DNA from: Foliimonas ilicis | Lineage (GTDB): Bacteria > Pseudomonadota > Alphaproteobacteria > Rhizobiales > Rhizobiaceae | DNA: 64,000 bases | NCBI RefSeq assembly: GCF_039939195.1 | Contig: NZ_JBDUUH010000008.1 | Location: 1 to 64,000 of the forward strand | Direction: 5' to 3' | Part shown: positions 42,890 through 51,839 of the stretch, piece by piece | Position numbering within the stretch: the stretch's first letter is position 1 | How the letters are laid out: each line of letters begins with the position of its first letter | Position numbers and translations under genes: made by a program | Notes under the pieces: model-generated | Databases searched by the model: none | What the model saw: only the letters and a program-made list of their open reading frames with translations | Told to the model about the DNA's origin: nothing

Positions 42890-42918
42890 AAAAAAGCCCG
42901 GTCGAGCCGGGCTTTTTT
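42890..42918 (-). terminator. Intrinsic terminator of the rpmH-rnpA-yidC unit
   Basis: Twelve-bp stem AAAAAAGCCCGG / CCGGGCTTTTTT with loop TCGAG. It is 15 bases past the yidC stop. The A and T runs allow activity on either strand. Confidence 0.88.
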
Positions 42919-42932
42919 GTTTGGAGTTCCGG

Positions 42933-44750
42933 CTATTCCGCCGGCGTCGGTTTTTTCTTGAAGAGACCGATCAGATTGTCCCAGAGCTCGATCTTCGCGC
43001 CCTGGCGCTTCATGATCACGCCCTGCTGGAGGATCGAAAGCGAGTTGTTCCAGGCCCAGTAGATCACCAGACCGGCTGGGAACGATGCCAGCATGAAGGT
43101 GAAGATCACCGGCATCCAGTTGAAAATCATCTGCTGCGTCGGGTCTGGCGGCGTCGGGTTCATGCGCATCTGGAGGAACATGGTGACACCCATGATGAGC
43201 GGCCATACGCCGATATGCAGGTATTGCGGCACCATGAACGGCAACAGGCCGAACAAATTGAACAAGGATGTCGGGTCCGGTGCTGCAAGATCCTGAATCC
43301 AGCCGAAGAAGGGCGCGTGGCGCATCTCGATGGTGATGTAGAGAACCTTGTAGAGCGCGAAGAAGACAGGGATCTGGATGAGGATCGGCCAGCAGCCTGC
43401 AAGCGGATTGATCTTTTCCGTCTTGTACAGCTCCATCATCGCCTGCTGCTGCTTCATCTTGTCATCCGCATATTTCTCGCGGATTTCCAGCATCTTCGGC
43501 TGAACCTTCTTCATGTTCGCCATCGAAGCATAAGACTTGTTGGCAAGCGGGAAGAAGATGAGCTTGACGACGACGGTCGTTGCCAGAATGGCAAGACCGA
43601 AATTGCCGAGCATCTTGTAGAGCGTGTCGATCAGCCAGAACATCGGCTTGGTGATGAAGTAGAACCAGCCCCAGTCGATCAGAAGTTCGAACTGGCGTAC
43701 GCCGCGGTCTTTTTCATAGCCGTCAATCTTGGCGACTTCTTTGGCACCGGCGAACACCAGAGTTTCGACATTTGTGGACTGTCCGGCATCGATGGTGATC
43801 GCGTCGGAAAGATAGTCGGACTGGAAGCGCGAGCGGCCATCCGAGAAGTAGCCGAAACGCGGCTGGAATTCATGCGTCTTTGAAGGAATGAGCGTTACCG
43901 CCCAATACTTGTCGGTAATGCCGAGCCAGCCATCGCTGGACTTGCCCGGCTTGACCTCTTTGTCGTCCTCGATCTTGGAGTATTTGATCTCCTGCAGGCC
44001 TTCGGTGCCGGTTACGCCGATCAGGCCTTCGTGAAGCACGTAGACGCTGGCGGTGCTTGGCTTGTCGAAGCGCGTCACGCGGCCATAGTTGGACAGCGAA
44101 ACGCTGGTGCCGCTCGTATTGGCGACCGTGTCGGAAACCGTGAACATGTAGTCCGCATCGACGGATACGACGCGCGTGAAGGTCAGGCCCTTGTCGTTGG
44201 TGAAGGTCAGCGTGACAGGGGTGTCCGGCGTCAGCGTCTGGTTGGCTGCGGCAGTCCAGGTGGTCTGCGGGCCGGGAACGTCGCCGCTCGCCTCGTTGCC
44301 CACATAGCCGACTTCGGCATAATAGCCATTGGGCAGCGATTGCGGGTTGAGCAGGTCGATGATCGGCGAATTCTTGTCTACCGTAAGCGTGTAATCCTTC
44401 AGGCGAAGGTCGTCGATGCGCGCGCCGGTAAGATTGAGGGAGCCTTCAAGGCTCGGCGTCTCGATCTGAATGCGGGCCGATGCGGCAAGCGCCTGCTCGC
44501 GACCGACAGGCGTTGTGCCGTCCGTGCCGGGAATGCCGGGTACAGTGGCCTGCGGAGCGCCGGGAACGGCGGCGCCCGGTGCGGGGCTGCCTGGCTGCGC
44601 CTGTTGCTGCTGTGCCTGCTGTTGCTGCGCCTCGATCTGCGCGGCTTCGCGCTGACGTTCGATGCGCGGGTTCATGTAGAACACTTGCCACAGCGTGAGG
44701 ACCAGCACCGAAAGCGCGATGGTGATGAGGAAATTGCGATTATTTTGCAT
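42933..44750 (-). CDS. yidC: Membrane protein insertase YidC
   Basis: Inserts and folds inner-membrane proteins, alone or with SecYEG. The 605-aa protein has an N-terminal membrane anchor (residues about 7-23), then a Gln/Pro-rich linker (QQQQAQQQQAQPGSPAPG). A long periplasmic beta domain runs to about residue 355, and the conserved five-segment core follows: FELLIDWGWFYFITKPMFWL, AILATTVVVKLIFFPLANKS and LAGCWPILIQIPVFFALYKV. The C-terminal part has FTFMLASFPAGLVIYWAWNN. The positive groove Arg expected in the first core segment is near VVKLIFF. Standard position after rnpA. Confidence 0.97.
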   Translation of the reverse strand: MQNNRNFLITIALSVLVLTLWQVFYMNPRIERQREAAQIEAQQQQAQQQQAQPGSPAPGAAVPGAPQATVPGIPGTDGTTPVGREQALAASARIQIETPSLEGSLNLTGARIDDLRLKDYTLTVDKNSPIIDLLNPQSLPNGYYAEVGYVGNEASGDVPGPQTTWTAAANQTLTPDTPVTLTFTNDKGLTFTRVVSVDADYMFTVSDTVANTSGTSVSLSNYGRVTRFDKPSTASVYVLHEGLIGVTGTEGLQEIKYSKIEDDKEVKPGKSSDGWLGITDKYWAVTLIPSKTHEFQPRFGYFSDGRSRFQSDYLSDAITIDAGQSTNVETLVFAGAKEVAKIDGYEKDRGVRQFELLIDWGWFYFITKPMFWLIDTLYKMLGNFGLAILATTVVVKLIFFPLANKSYASMANMKKVQPKMLEIREKYADDKMKQQQAMMELYKTEKINPLAGCWPILIQIPVFFALYKVLYITIEMRHAPFFGWIQDLAAPDPTSLFNLFGLLPFMVPQYLHIGVWPLIMGVTMFLQMRMNPTPPDPTQQMIFNWMPVIFTFMLASFPAGLVIYWAWNNSLSILQQGVIMKRQGAKIELWDNLIGLFKKKPTPAE

Positions 44751-44765
44751 CGGGGGCCTTTGGTC

Positions 44766-45113
44766 CTAACGCGTTCCGCGAATTCGTCTTGAAAGCTCTG
44801 ACGCGAGCTTCTCGAATGGCGCGTTTAGTATTTCGCCGCGGCCGACGATCACATAATCCGTGCCGGGCGTCATGTCACCTGCGGCATGTACGCGTACGGC
44901 CTCGCGTATGCGCCGCCTGATGCGATTGCGAATGACGGCATTGCCGACTTTTTTGGTAACTGTAATGCCGAAACGCGGCGCTTGTTCATCGCCGCGATTT
45001 AGCACTTCCAGCAGCATCAGTGGTCCGCGGCGTTTTTCACCGCGTCTGACAGCCAGAAACTCCGCACGTTTGCGGAGCCTGGCAGGGAGCTTGAGGGCAG
45101 CCGTTTCCGGCAA
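44766..45113 (-). CDS. rnpA: Ribonuclease P protein component
   Basis: Basic protein subunit of RNase P, which trims tRNA 5' leaders. The 115-aa form starts near LPARLRKRAEFLAVRRGEKR and carries FGITVTKKVGNAVIRNRIRR with RRIREAVR, the RNR signature. The TTG at 45113 has AAGGGAAG before it and gives the usual N-terminus. The frame stays open through all of rpmH, so an ATG cannot be excluded from that view, but codon use there fits rpmH. yidC follows after 15 bases. Confidence 0.92.
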   Translation of the reverse strand: MPETAALKLPARLRKRAEFLAVRRGEKRRGPLMLLEVLNRGDEQAPRFGITVTKKVGNAVIRNRIRRRIREAVRVHAAGDMTPGTDYVIVGRGEILNAPFEKLASELSRRIRGTR

Positions 45114-45127
45114 CGTCTCGTCTTCCC

Positions 45128-45262
45128 TTATGCTGAAAGCCGCTTGCGGCCGCGGTTGCGGCGAGCTGCGACGACGCTGCGACCGCCCTTGGTTGCCATG
45201 CGAGAACGGAAACCATGACGGCGTTTGCGAACGAGTTTGGACGGCTGATATGTACGCTTCAT
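45128..45262 (-). CDS. rpmH: 50S ribosomal protein L34
   Basis: A 44-aa ribosomal protein with the full L34 pattern MKRTYQPSKLVRKRRHGFRS, then RMATKGGRSVVAARRNRGRK and RLSA at the end. It is the first gene of the rpmH-rnpA-yidC unit on the minus strand and lies entirely inside a longer open frame of the rnpA side. The promoter must lie in the region from 45263. Confidence 0.97.
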   Translation of the reverse strand: MKRTYQPSKLVRKRRHGFRSRMATKGGRSVVAARRNRGRKRLSA

Positions 45263-45620
45263 TTCTTTTAATACCGCGGGGTGCGGCCCTTCTTAATTCT
45301 GTCACTTGGTAACAGGAGCTTTCGCCGGGCTTTCTTCAACGCAATGCAAATTGCGCCAGACGATAAGGCCCAAGCGTGGCGGGCTTATAAAAAGAAGGTG
45401 CCTGAAAGTCAATTGCCGACCGTTGCATAGACGGTTGCAGCTTTACTTCATCCGAAACACTTTGCGGCTCGTATACGTGTCTTGCAAACAACACAAACCG
45501 AAATCTTTCGTGCGTCAGCCGGCGAAATTGGAAAATCCGCCTTAATCGCCTAGTTTAGATGTCGAAAGACCACTGCCGCGAATCCATGTTGGCCCGGTGT
45601 GGCAAGTTAGACAGGCATTT
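45263..45620. promoter_or_regulatory. Divergent promoter region between rpmH and the histidine kinase gene
   Basis: A 358-base gap with no supported gene. It must contain the rpmH promoter (minus) and that of the kinase (plus). Several AT-rich stretches, such as around 45480-45560, fit promoters. I see no hairpin terminator, riboswitch or box that I can name. Confidence 0.5.
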
Positions 45621-47102
45621 ATGAGCGAAGAAACCGTTTCCGAGAAAAAGTGCGGCACATCGCGCATGGTGCCGTTGTCGCGCGGCCTGTCGACCAAGCT
45701 TCTCATTCTGACGGTCATTTTCGTCCTTATTGCGGAAATCCTGATTTTCTTCCCCGCTATCGCGAATTTCCGCATTCGCTGGCTGGAAGAACGGCTGAAC
45801 ACGGCCGCAGCACTATCCATCGTGCTCGTTCAGGAAGACGCGATGGAGCTTTCACGCCCCGTGCAGAACGATGTTCTGGCATCCATCGGTGCGAAGGCAA
45901 TTGCCGTGCGCGATGGCGGCGTCTCGCGGCTTCTGGCGACCACTGAAATGCCGCCGACCGTCGATGAGCATGTCAACCTTGCCGATGTCGCGCCATTATC
46001 TGCCATGGTCGATGCGCTCGATACGCTGGTGCGCGGCGGGGACCGGATGCTGCGCGTCTATGGCCCTGTCGGCGACAGTACCAAGGAATTCGAACTGATC
46101 ATGCCCGACAAGAAGTTGCGGGCGGCGATGCTGAACTTCTCCAAAATTCTCGCATTTCTTTCCCTTTTGATATCGCTTTTCACGGCAATGCTGGTCTTCT
46201 ACGCGATTGACCGCAAAATGATCAGGCCAATCCGAAAGATAACGCGTTCGATGCTCGCCTTCTCGGAGGAGCCGGATAATCCGGGGCACATCATCGAGCC
46301 TGAGGGCAGGGCTGATGAACTCGGCGTTGCGGAACGCGAGCTGGCGAGAATGCAGATACGGCTTCAAAAAACGCTTGGTGAGCAGAAGCATCTTGCCGAT
46401 CTTGGCCTGGCCGTTTCCAAGATCAATCACGACATGCGCAACATATTGGCGTCGGCGCAGCTCATGTCCGACCGGCTGAACATGGTGAAAGATCCGACCG
46501 TGCAGGCATTCGTACCAAAACTGATGCGCACGATCGACCGCGCCGTCTCCTATTCCGAAGGCGTTTTGACCTATGGACGAACGCAGGAAGCGGCACCCTC
46601 GCGGCGACGGCTACGGCTTCGGCAGGTGGTCGATGAGGTTCATGGCATGCTTGGCATCGCTTCCGATCAGGACATAGAGTTCTTCAACGAGATCGAACAC
46701 ACGTTCGAGATCGATGCCGACGCCGAACAGCTTTTCCGCGTCTTGAACAATCTTTGCCGAAACGCTGTCGAGGCGATGTCGGCAGATAAAGAGAGCGCGA
46801 TCGTGCGCCGCCTGACCGTTTCTGCCGAGCGTGAGGGCAGCGTGTGCCGCGTGATGGTGGCCGATACCGGTCCCGGCCTCCCGCAGAAGGCGCGTGAAAA
46901 CCTGTTCGCGGCGTTCAGGGGATCGGCACGCAGCGGCGGCACCGGCCTGGGGCTGGCCATCGCCCATGAACTGGTCCGCGCTCATAGCGGCTCGATAGAG
47001 CTTGTGGAGAGCGTCGGCGGCAAGACTGTGTTCGCAGTGACGATTCCCGATCAGCCCGTGCGTCTCGAGGAAGCCCGCAACTCTATGCGCCGCCCGGCCT
47101 AA
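45621..47102 (+). CDS. Sensor histidine kinase (orphan)
   Basis: Inner-membrane two-component sensor of 493 aa. Membrane segments are near residues 26-50 and 180-205, with a periplasmic sensing loop of about 125 residues between. A HAMP-like linker (IRPIRKITRSMLAF) and the H-box ADLGLAVSKINHDMRNILAS (phospho-His in INHDM) follow. The ATPase domain has N-box LNNLCRNAVEAM, G1 VADTGPGLP and G2 GTGLGLAIAHELV. INHDMRN resembles the HK group seen in other rhizobia. No response regulator lies beside it. The signal is unknown. Confidence 0.92.
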   Translation: MSEETVSEKKCGTSRMVPLSRGLSTKLLILTVIFVLIAEILIFFPAIANFRIRWLEERLNTAAALSIVLVQEDAMELSRPVQNDVLASIGAKAIAVRDGGVSRLLATTEMPPTVDEHVNLADVAPLSAMVDALDTLVRGGDRMLRVYGPVGDSTKEFELIMPDKKLRAAMLNFSKILAFLSLLISLFTAMLVFYAIDRKMIRPIRKITRSMLAFSEEPDNPGHIIEPEGRADELGVAERELARMQIRLQKTLGEQKHLADLGLAVSKINHDMRNILASAQLMSDRLNMVKDPTVQAFVPKLMRTIDRAVSYSEGVLTYGRTQEAAPSRRRLRLRQVVDEVHGMLGIASDQDIEFFNEIEHTFEIDADAEQLFRVLNNLCRNAVEAMSADKESAIVRRLTVSAEREGSVCRVMVADTGPGLPQKARENLFAAFRGSARSGGTGLGLAIAHELVRAHSGSIELVESVGGKTVFAVTIPDQPVRLEEARNSMRRPA

Positions 47103-47289
47103 GGCCCAGGGATTTCGCGCCGGGCCGGATTTTAGCCGGTTTCGCACAGGCTGCCCTTAGGGGATGCAAAATTCCTCCCAACTTTTAGCAGATGCCCGCT
47201 TGCAATTCTTTTCGGCAGTGGGTAGGTACCGTCTCGCAAACGCAGCGGGCTACTGCCTGTTCGTTTCTGACCGCATCTTAGCGGTATGC

Positions 47290-47366
47290 GCGCCCGTAGC
47301 TCAGCTGGATAGAGCACCAGACTACGAATCTGGGGGTCAGAGGTTCGAATCCTTTCGGGCGCGCCA
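47290..47366 (+). tRNA. tRNA-Arg (anticodon ACG)
   Basis: A 77-base cloverleaf. Acceptor stem GCGCCCG pairs with CGGGCGC, the D arm contains AGCTCAGCTGG, and the anticodon stem CCAGA/TCTGG holds loop CTACGAA with anticodon ACG at 47324-47326. The T loop is GGTTCGAATCC and CCA is encoded. A34 is expected to be edited to inosine to read CGU, CGC and CGA codons. Confidence 0.97.
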
Positions 47367-47472
47367 TTTTACTTCATTTGTTGATTGTCGGGTATTTGGT
47401 CTTGCGGGCCGTAAGGATACCCTTTTTGCCAAAGGTAAATTGCCTTTGACAATCTTGGCTGCGTATCAATTC

Positions 47473-48453
47473 CTAACGATTGAGCGAGTGCAGGCTTTCA
47501 ATCATGGGTTTGCTTTCCGATAGCAGGGCATCATCGTAGTTTCTGCCGCGGAACGTCATGTTGAAAGCGACCAGCGGACGGGTTCCAATCATGGTGTAAG
47601 CGCTGGCACCGCCACCGTTGACTGTGCCATCGGAACCTATTTTACGAAGGCCGTAATAAACAGCTTGCTGATCGTGATTGACAAGTGCGCTCCCGTCCTG
47701 CGTTGGATTGTTCAGAAATTGGCTTACCGGCGTGTAGCGGTCCTTGTCTCGGGTGACCAGAGCCGCAACAAATCCACTGAGAGTGTCGGATATCGGCGGA
47801 TTGTTCGTCGGAAGTCTCTGCATCTCGACGACTGACAACATTTGCCGGGGCGGTGAGGAGCGGTCGCCCTTTCTGATTGTGTTTAATGCAGCGCAATCGA
47901 TCCACACCGCAAGCAGATCGGCGCCTCCGGTTCCAAAAGGATTGGTGCGCCAGATCTGCTCGTCGGCTCCGCCCAGAGCTGGATCAACCCGGCAAAGGCC
48001 CGGTGGCGGATTGAAAGACAATCGGCTTCCGTCGGGCGTTGTTAAAATCTGTGGTTCTGGCTGAGCGTCTGCACTTGAAACAGGTAGGGGGTCCGGTACG
48101 AAATTGACCGTGACTTCTCCCTGAATGCCCAGCCCGGCATAAGGCTGACATTTCAAAATCGCACGAACCGCCGCTTTCGCAAATGTGTCGTTTATCGGTC
48201 CATCGCCCTTATGGACTACCACTGGGCTCCCCTTCAGAGAGCCGTCCTGTTCGAGCATGGCAGAAACAATGGTCTTTTCCGTAGCGCCGGGCGGCGGCGT
48301 GAAACAGGATACGACCTTTTCCTTGAATTTGGACGTACTCGGAGCGTCCTGCGCCAGCACTTGCCCTTGCGCGAGCGTCAATAGCCCTGCGGCCATTACC
48401 AAGCCACGCAAGAGCTTTCCGTGCCGAACGAACAAAAGCTGGAAATTTTTCAT
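47473..48453 (-). CDS. Secreted protein with TonB-C-like domain, function unknown
   Basis: A 326-aa protein with a signal peptide (residues about 1-36, ending VLAQ). Residues about 45-120 read like a TonB/TolA C-terminal domain: VVSCFTPPPGATEKTIVSAM, FAKAAVRAILKCQPY and GEVTVNF. Cys50 and Cys102 could form a disulphide. The remaining 200 residues (including GRLSFNPPPGLCRVD-like text, WIDCAALNTIRKG and AFNMTFRGRNYDD) match no family that I know. It starts 23 bases after the SMI1-domain gene on the same strand, suggesting one operon. Confidence 0.75.
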   Translation of the reverse strand: MKNFQLLFVRHGKLLRGLVMAAGLLTLAQGQVLAQDAPSTSKFKEKVVSCFTPPPGATEKTIVSAMLEQDGSLKGSPVVVHKGDGPINDTFAKAAVRAILKCQPYAGLGIQGEVTVNFVPDPLPVSSADAQPEPQILTTPDGSRLSFNPPPGLCRVDPALGGADEQIWRTNPFGTGGADLLAVWIDCAALNTIRKGDRSSPPRQMLSVVEMQRLPTNNPPISDTLSGFVAALVTRDKDRYTPVSQFLNNPTQDGSALVNHDQQAVYYGLRKIGSDGTVNGGGASAYTMIGTRPLVAFNMTFRGRNYDDALLSESKPMIESLHSLNR

Positions 48454-48476
48454 CGTACTTTCCTGTCTTCTGCGCG

Positions 48477-50111
48477 TCATGGAAGCTTTGGCAGCAATGG
48501 CGACCGCTCGAACTTCCGCAGCTTTTCGACGAATGCATCAACGTCCTTAAAAACGCGCGCGTTGTTGATGCCGGAGGCTTCAAAATCGTCGACCAGCAAG
48601 AGCGACGGATCACCGCCGCCGCGATAATCCAACAGCACCAGATCATCGCGCTTGGCGTTCAACACGATCAGCTTGTCGGCACCGGCGATCGTCTCATGCC
48701 AGGGCGTTTCCCCCGGCGGAAAATCGATGCGCCGCGAAAGCTCGGCCAGCTTCGAGGCATATTCCAGCGGCGCCAGTTCCTCGAAGGGCTGGATCTCCTT
48801 GTCCGGACCGTCATCCAGAAAGCGGTACATTACATCGCCTCCGTTCCTGGCCTTCCATAGCGCCTTGACCGCCTCGGGCAGCTTTGCACCGATCCGCTTT
48901 TCCGTCTCGGCGATCAGCGCGTCGTCGGCAGCGGTTTTCGGCTGCCAGCCGTCGTCGCGCCCTTGCGCCATATTGGCGAAGGGATGGTTGGCTGTGCCCC
49001 AGAAAGCCGCCGCCCGGTTCTCCCGCGGCAAAGTCCCCAGCGGCTTGCTGCGGTACATCTCGCGATTGAACGGGCGAAGCGGTTCCTTCTTCGGTCGACG
49101 CAACGCCTTGAAGAAATCATCGAATGTGTCGAACGCAATGTCGGGCAGATCGCCATTCTTGTCGAAGTCGACGATCGAAACCCTGGGTTCGCCGGGCTTC
49201 GAATAATCGAGCAAGGTCATGTCGCCATAGCGCGCCTGAAGCACAAGCAGCTTGTCGGCATTGGCGGGAAACTCATCCGGGTCCTCGGTGAAGTCTTCAT
49301 AATGCTCGCGCACGGTGCGCAGCCTGTCCAGTGGATTGAGGCTGGAGTAATCGATGCTGAAGGCCCCGCGCCAATCGTCATAGACCGGTCCCGGCTTGGC
49401 TTTCAGCGGCACATAGAGCTCGCCGACATTGCCTCCGTTCATGACGCGGTAGAGCCCGCGCAGGCTTTGCGGCAGTCGAAAACCGATCCGCTCTTCGGCA
49501 GCGGTGATCTCCGCATCGCTTGCCGTCAGCAAAGGTTTAGCAACGCGTCTGCCGCGCCCCTCCAGCACTTCGCGCACCGGATCGGGTCGCCAATATCCTG
49601 GCGAGGTGAAGAATGTTTCCGATGTCAGCGGGTTCGGATCGATGTCTAGCTCCACCTCTTCATCCCGGTCCGGCTGGTTTGCGGCTTGCGCGGTGCCTGC
49701 CTGCTGAAACGCAGCGGGAGCATCTCCTTCAAGGCTGATGATGGCGAGGGAGCAGATCAGGCAGATCACAAACATGAGACCGACGCCAAGAACGTCTCCC
49801 GAGCCGAAACTGGCGATAGGAGCCGGTGCGATGAGCTGCGCCAGCCCAAGTCCGATCAGGTAGAGAACGTAGCCGAGAATTAGCTGGATAGGCAGCGTCG
49901 TCAGCACGCTCAGCATGATGGACTTCGTTCCACCGGCGCGCCATGCAGCTCGCCACTGTCGAAATTTGCCCAGCACATAAAGCAAGGTCAGCACCGGCGT
50001 CGCCAGCACGACGATCCAGGGTGAGCGGCTCAGATACCCCGCTGCGATGAGCGATATCACAACTGTCAGCGCTGCGACGATACGCAATGTCCCGGCAATA
50101 TTGCTGCCCAT
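48477..50111 (-). CDS. Membrane protein with two SMI1/KNR4 domains
   Basis: A 544-aa protein. About five membrane segments fill residues 8-128. Two SMI1/KNR4-type domains follow: about 200-345 (SDAEITAAEERIGFRLPQSL, YRVMNGGNVGELYVPL) and about 395-540 (DALIAETEKRIGAKLPEAV, WKARNGGDVMYRFLDDG). Each has the family's paired tail (KLLVLQARYGDMTLLDY and KLIVLNAKRDDLVLLDY), so the second half is an internal duplication. In bacteria this superfamily includes immunity proteins of polymorphic toxins. No toxin is visible nearby, and the function is unknown. ATG 50111 is chosen by the start of the membrane part. Confidence 0.8.
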   Translation of the reverse strand: MGSNIAGTLRIVAALTVVISLIAAGYLSRSPWIVVLATPVLTLLYVLGKFRQWRAAWRAGGTKSIMLSVLTTLPIQLILGYVLYLIGLGLAQLIAPAPIASFGSGDVLGVGLMFVICLICSLAIISLEGDAPAAFQQAGTAQAANQPDRDEEVELDIDPNPLTSETFFTSPGYWRPDPVREVLEGRGRRVAKPLLTASDAEITAAEERIGFRLPQSLRGLYRVMNGGNVGELYVPLKAKPGPVYDDWRGAFSIDYSSLNPLDRLRTVREHYEDFTEDPDEFPANADKLLVLQARYGDMTLLDYSKPGEPRVSIVDFDKNGDLPDIAFDTFDDFFKALRRPKKEPLRPFNREMYRSKPLGTLPRENRAAAFWGTANHPFANMAQGRDDGWQPKTAADDALIAETEKRIGAKLPEAVKALWKARNGGDVMYRFLDDGPDKEIQPFEELAPLEYASKLAELSRRIDFPPGETPWHETIAGADKLIVLNAKRDDLVLLDYRGGGDPSLLLVDDFEASGINNARVFKDVDAFVEKLRKFERSPLLPKLP

Positions 50112-50747
50112 CCGTGTATCCTTTGGCCACTTGCAACCATGGCACCTTATTCGGCAGAAACCATCAAGGCTACGGCGCCTGCGGTATTTCTCGGCTGTGG
50201 TGATTTCCAGCAACGTATAGTGCGCCGTCAATTTACACGGGCTTCGCAAGAAGCCCTCTAGCTAGGGCACGGAAGGTTTCGGCAGCATCGTCACTGGCAG
50301 CGATCCAGAGGGCGGCATTGAGCGCGCCGCGGCGGATTGCGGAGTGATCATGGCGCTCCCGATGTTGAAAAAGATCATCGCTGCAAACGACGATAAATCT
50401 ATTGCAATGAATTTCGTTTGACATTCGATCATGGTTCGAAATAATCGCGGAATGTTTCGTAATGAGGGAGGTTCATTGCGCTTCGAAAGTCGAAAGGGCG
50501 AGCAAAGTAGCCCTACTTGCCCGCGTAACGCCTTCTTTGATGGACGTTCGGTGAAATTTCGGCGACGATCAGCTTTCAACCTGAATATGGGCTGTGGCTG
50601 AGGGGAATTGGATAAAACGGCGCGCAGCCTGCTGCATCAAGAATAACAATAGCAGGCGCGTTGAAATGACATTTTGGAATTGGAAAGCGTGAGTAGTACG
50701 GCGGGCGAATAAGCGACCGTCGAGCATAAAGCCTGGGAGGAGGCGGA
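50112..50747. other. Long intergenic region upstream of the glycerol transporter operon
   Basis: A 636-base gap without a supported gene. Small open frames exist on both strands (for example 50262-50579 minus) but lack family similarity and ribosome sites. The region 50460-50600 reads on the plus strand like a broken stretch with stop codons. In other rhizobia a DeoR-type GlpR often precedes such operons, so a remnant is conceivable but not shown. It must hold the glpS promoter; AGGAGGCGGA lies 5 bases before the glpS ATG. Confidence 0.5.
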
Positions 50748-51827
50748 ATGCTGGAACTCAAGAACGTGACCAAAAGCGTGGCTGGCGTGGATCATATCCA
50801 CGACGTATCGCTGTCGCTTCATCCAGGCACGCTCAACGTGTTGCTCGGCCCGACGCTTTCGGGAAAAACCAGCCTTATGCGCCTGATGGCCGGGCTCGAC
50901 CGACCGACTTCCGGGACGGTCTGGATCGACGGCAAGGATGTGACCGGCGTGCCGGTGCAGAAACGCGCCGTGGCCATGGTCTACCAGCAATTCATCAATT
51001 ATCCGGCGATGAGCGTCTACGAGAACATCGCCTCGCCGCTGCGGGTCGCGGGTGTCGACAAAGCGACCATAGACAAGAAAGTCCGCGAAGCGGCCAATCT
51101 CCTGAAACTGACGCCTTATCTCGAACGCACGCCGTTGAATCTTTCCGGCGGGCAGCAACAGCGCACGGCGCTGGCCCGCGCCATGGTCAAGCAGGCGGGG
51201 CTGGTGCTGCTCGACGAGCCGCTGGCCAATCTGGACTACAAGCTGCGCGAGGAATTGCGCGCCGAACTGCCGCGCATATTCGCCGAAACCGGCGCGATTT
51301 TCGTTTATGCGACGACCGAACCGCATGAGGCGCTGCTTCTTGGCGGCAATACTGCGACGCTTTCCGAAGGCAGGGTCACGCAGTTCGGGCTTACGATCGA
51401 TGTGTTCAGGCGGCCCGAAGATTTGATTACGGCCAGAACTTTTTCCGATCCGCCGCTCAATACGATCGTTTTGGAGAAGCGCGGGCGCAGCTTCGTGCTC
51501 GATGGCGGGGTCGATCTCGCCGTTCCTGCTTCGCTGGGCGACATTCCCGACGCCAGCTACACGGTCGGTTTCCAGCCGCATCATCTGTCGCTGCAAAAGC
51601 GTTCGCCGGATGCAGTGCCGGTGCGTGCGACTGTTCAGGTTACGGAAATCACCGGGTCTGAAAGCTTCGTGCATGTCGATTTCGCCGATATGCGCTGGGT
51701 GATGCTGACGCCGGGCATCCACATTTTCGAGCCGGGCGAAACCGTCGAAGTGTTCATCGATCCGCGCCACATCATGGTGTTCGGGGCCGATGGCCGCGCG
51801 ATGCATGCCGCGCAAATGGCGGCGTGA
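50748..51827 (+). CDS. glpS: Glycerol ABC transporter ATPase GlpS
   Basis: First of two cytoplasmic ATPases of the rhizobial glycerol importer GlpSTPQUV. 359 aa, with Walker A GPTLSGKTSL near residue 34, Q-loop VYQQFINYP, signature LSGGQQQR, Walker B LVLLDEPLANLDYKLRE and a C-terminal TOBE-like part. Walker A GPTLSGKT differs from the usual GPSGCGKT and is typical of this GlpS branch. The H-loop, expected after FVYATT, reads EPHEA, with His still present. glpT follows after 12 bases. Confidence 0.93.
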   Translation: MLELKNVTKSVAGVDHIHDVSLSLHPGTLNVLLGPTLSGKTSLMRLMAGLDRPTSGTVWIDGKDVTGVPVQKRAVAMVYQQFINYPAMSVYENIASPLRVAGVDKATIDKKVREAANLLKLTPYLERTPLNLSGGQQQRTALARAMVKQAGLVLLDEPLANLDYKLREELRAELPRIFAETGAIFVYATTEPHEALLLGGNTATLSEGRVTQFGLTIDVFRRPEDLITARTFSDPPLNTIVLEKRGRSFVLDGGVDLAVPASLGDIPDASYTVGFQPHHLSLQKRSPDAVPVRATVQVTEITGSESFVHVDFADMRWVMLTPGIHIFEPGETVEVFIDPRHIMVFGADGRAMHAAQMAA

Positions 51828-51839
51828 GGGGAGACCGGG

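Noticed and set aside
50233..50579. Small open frames upstream of glpS on the minus strand
   Set aside because: No ribosome sites, no recognisable family, and overlapping alternative frames of equal quality.
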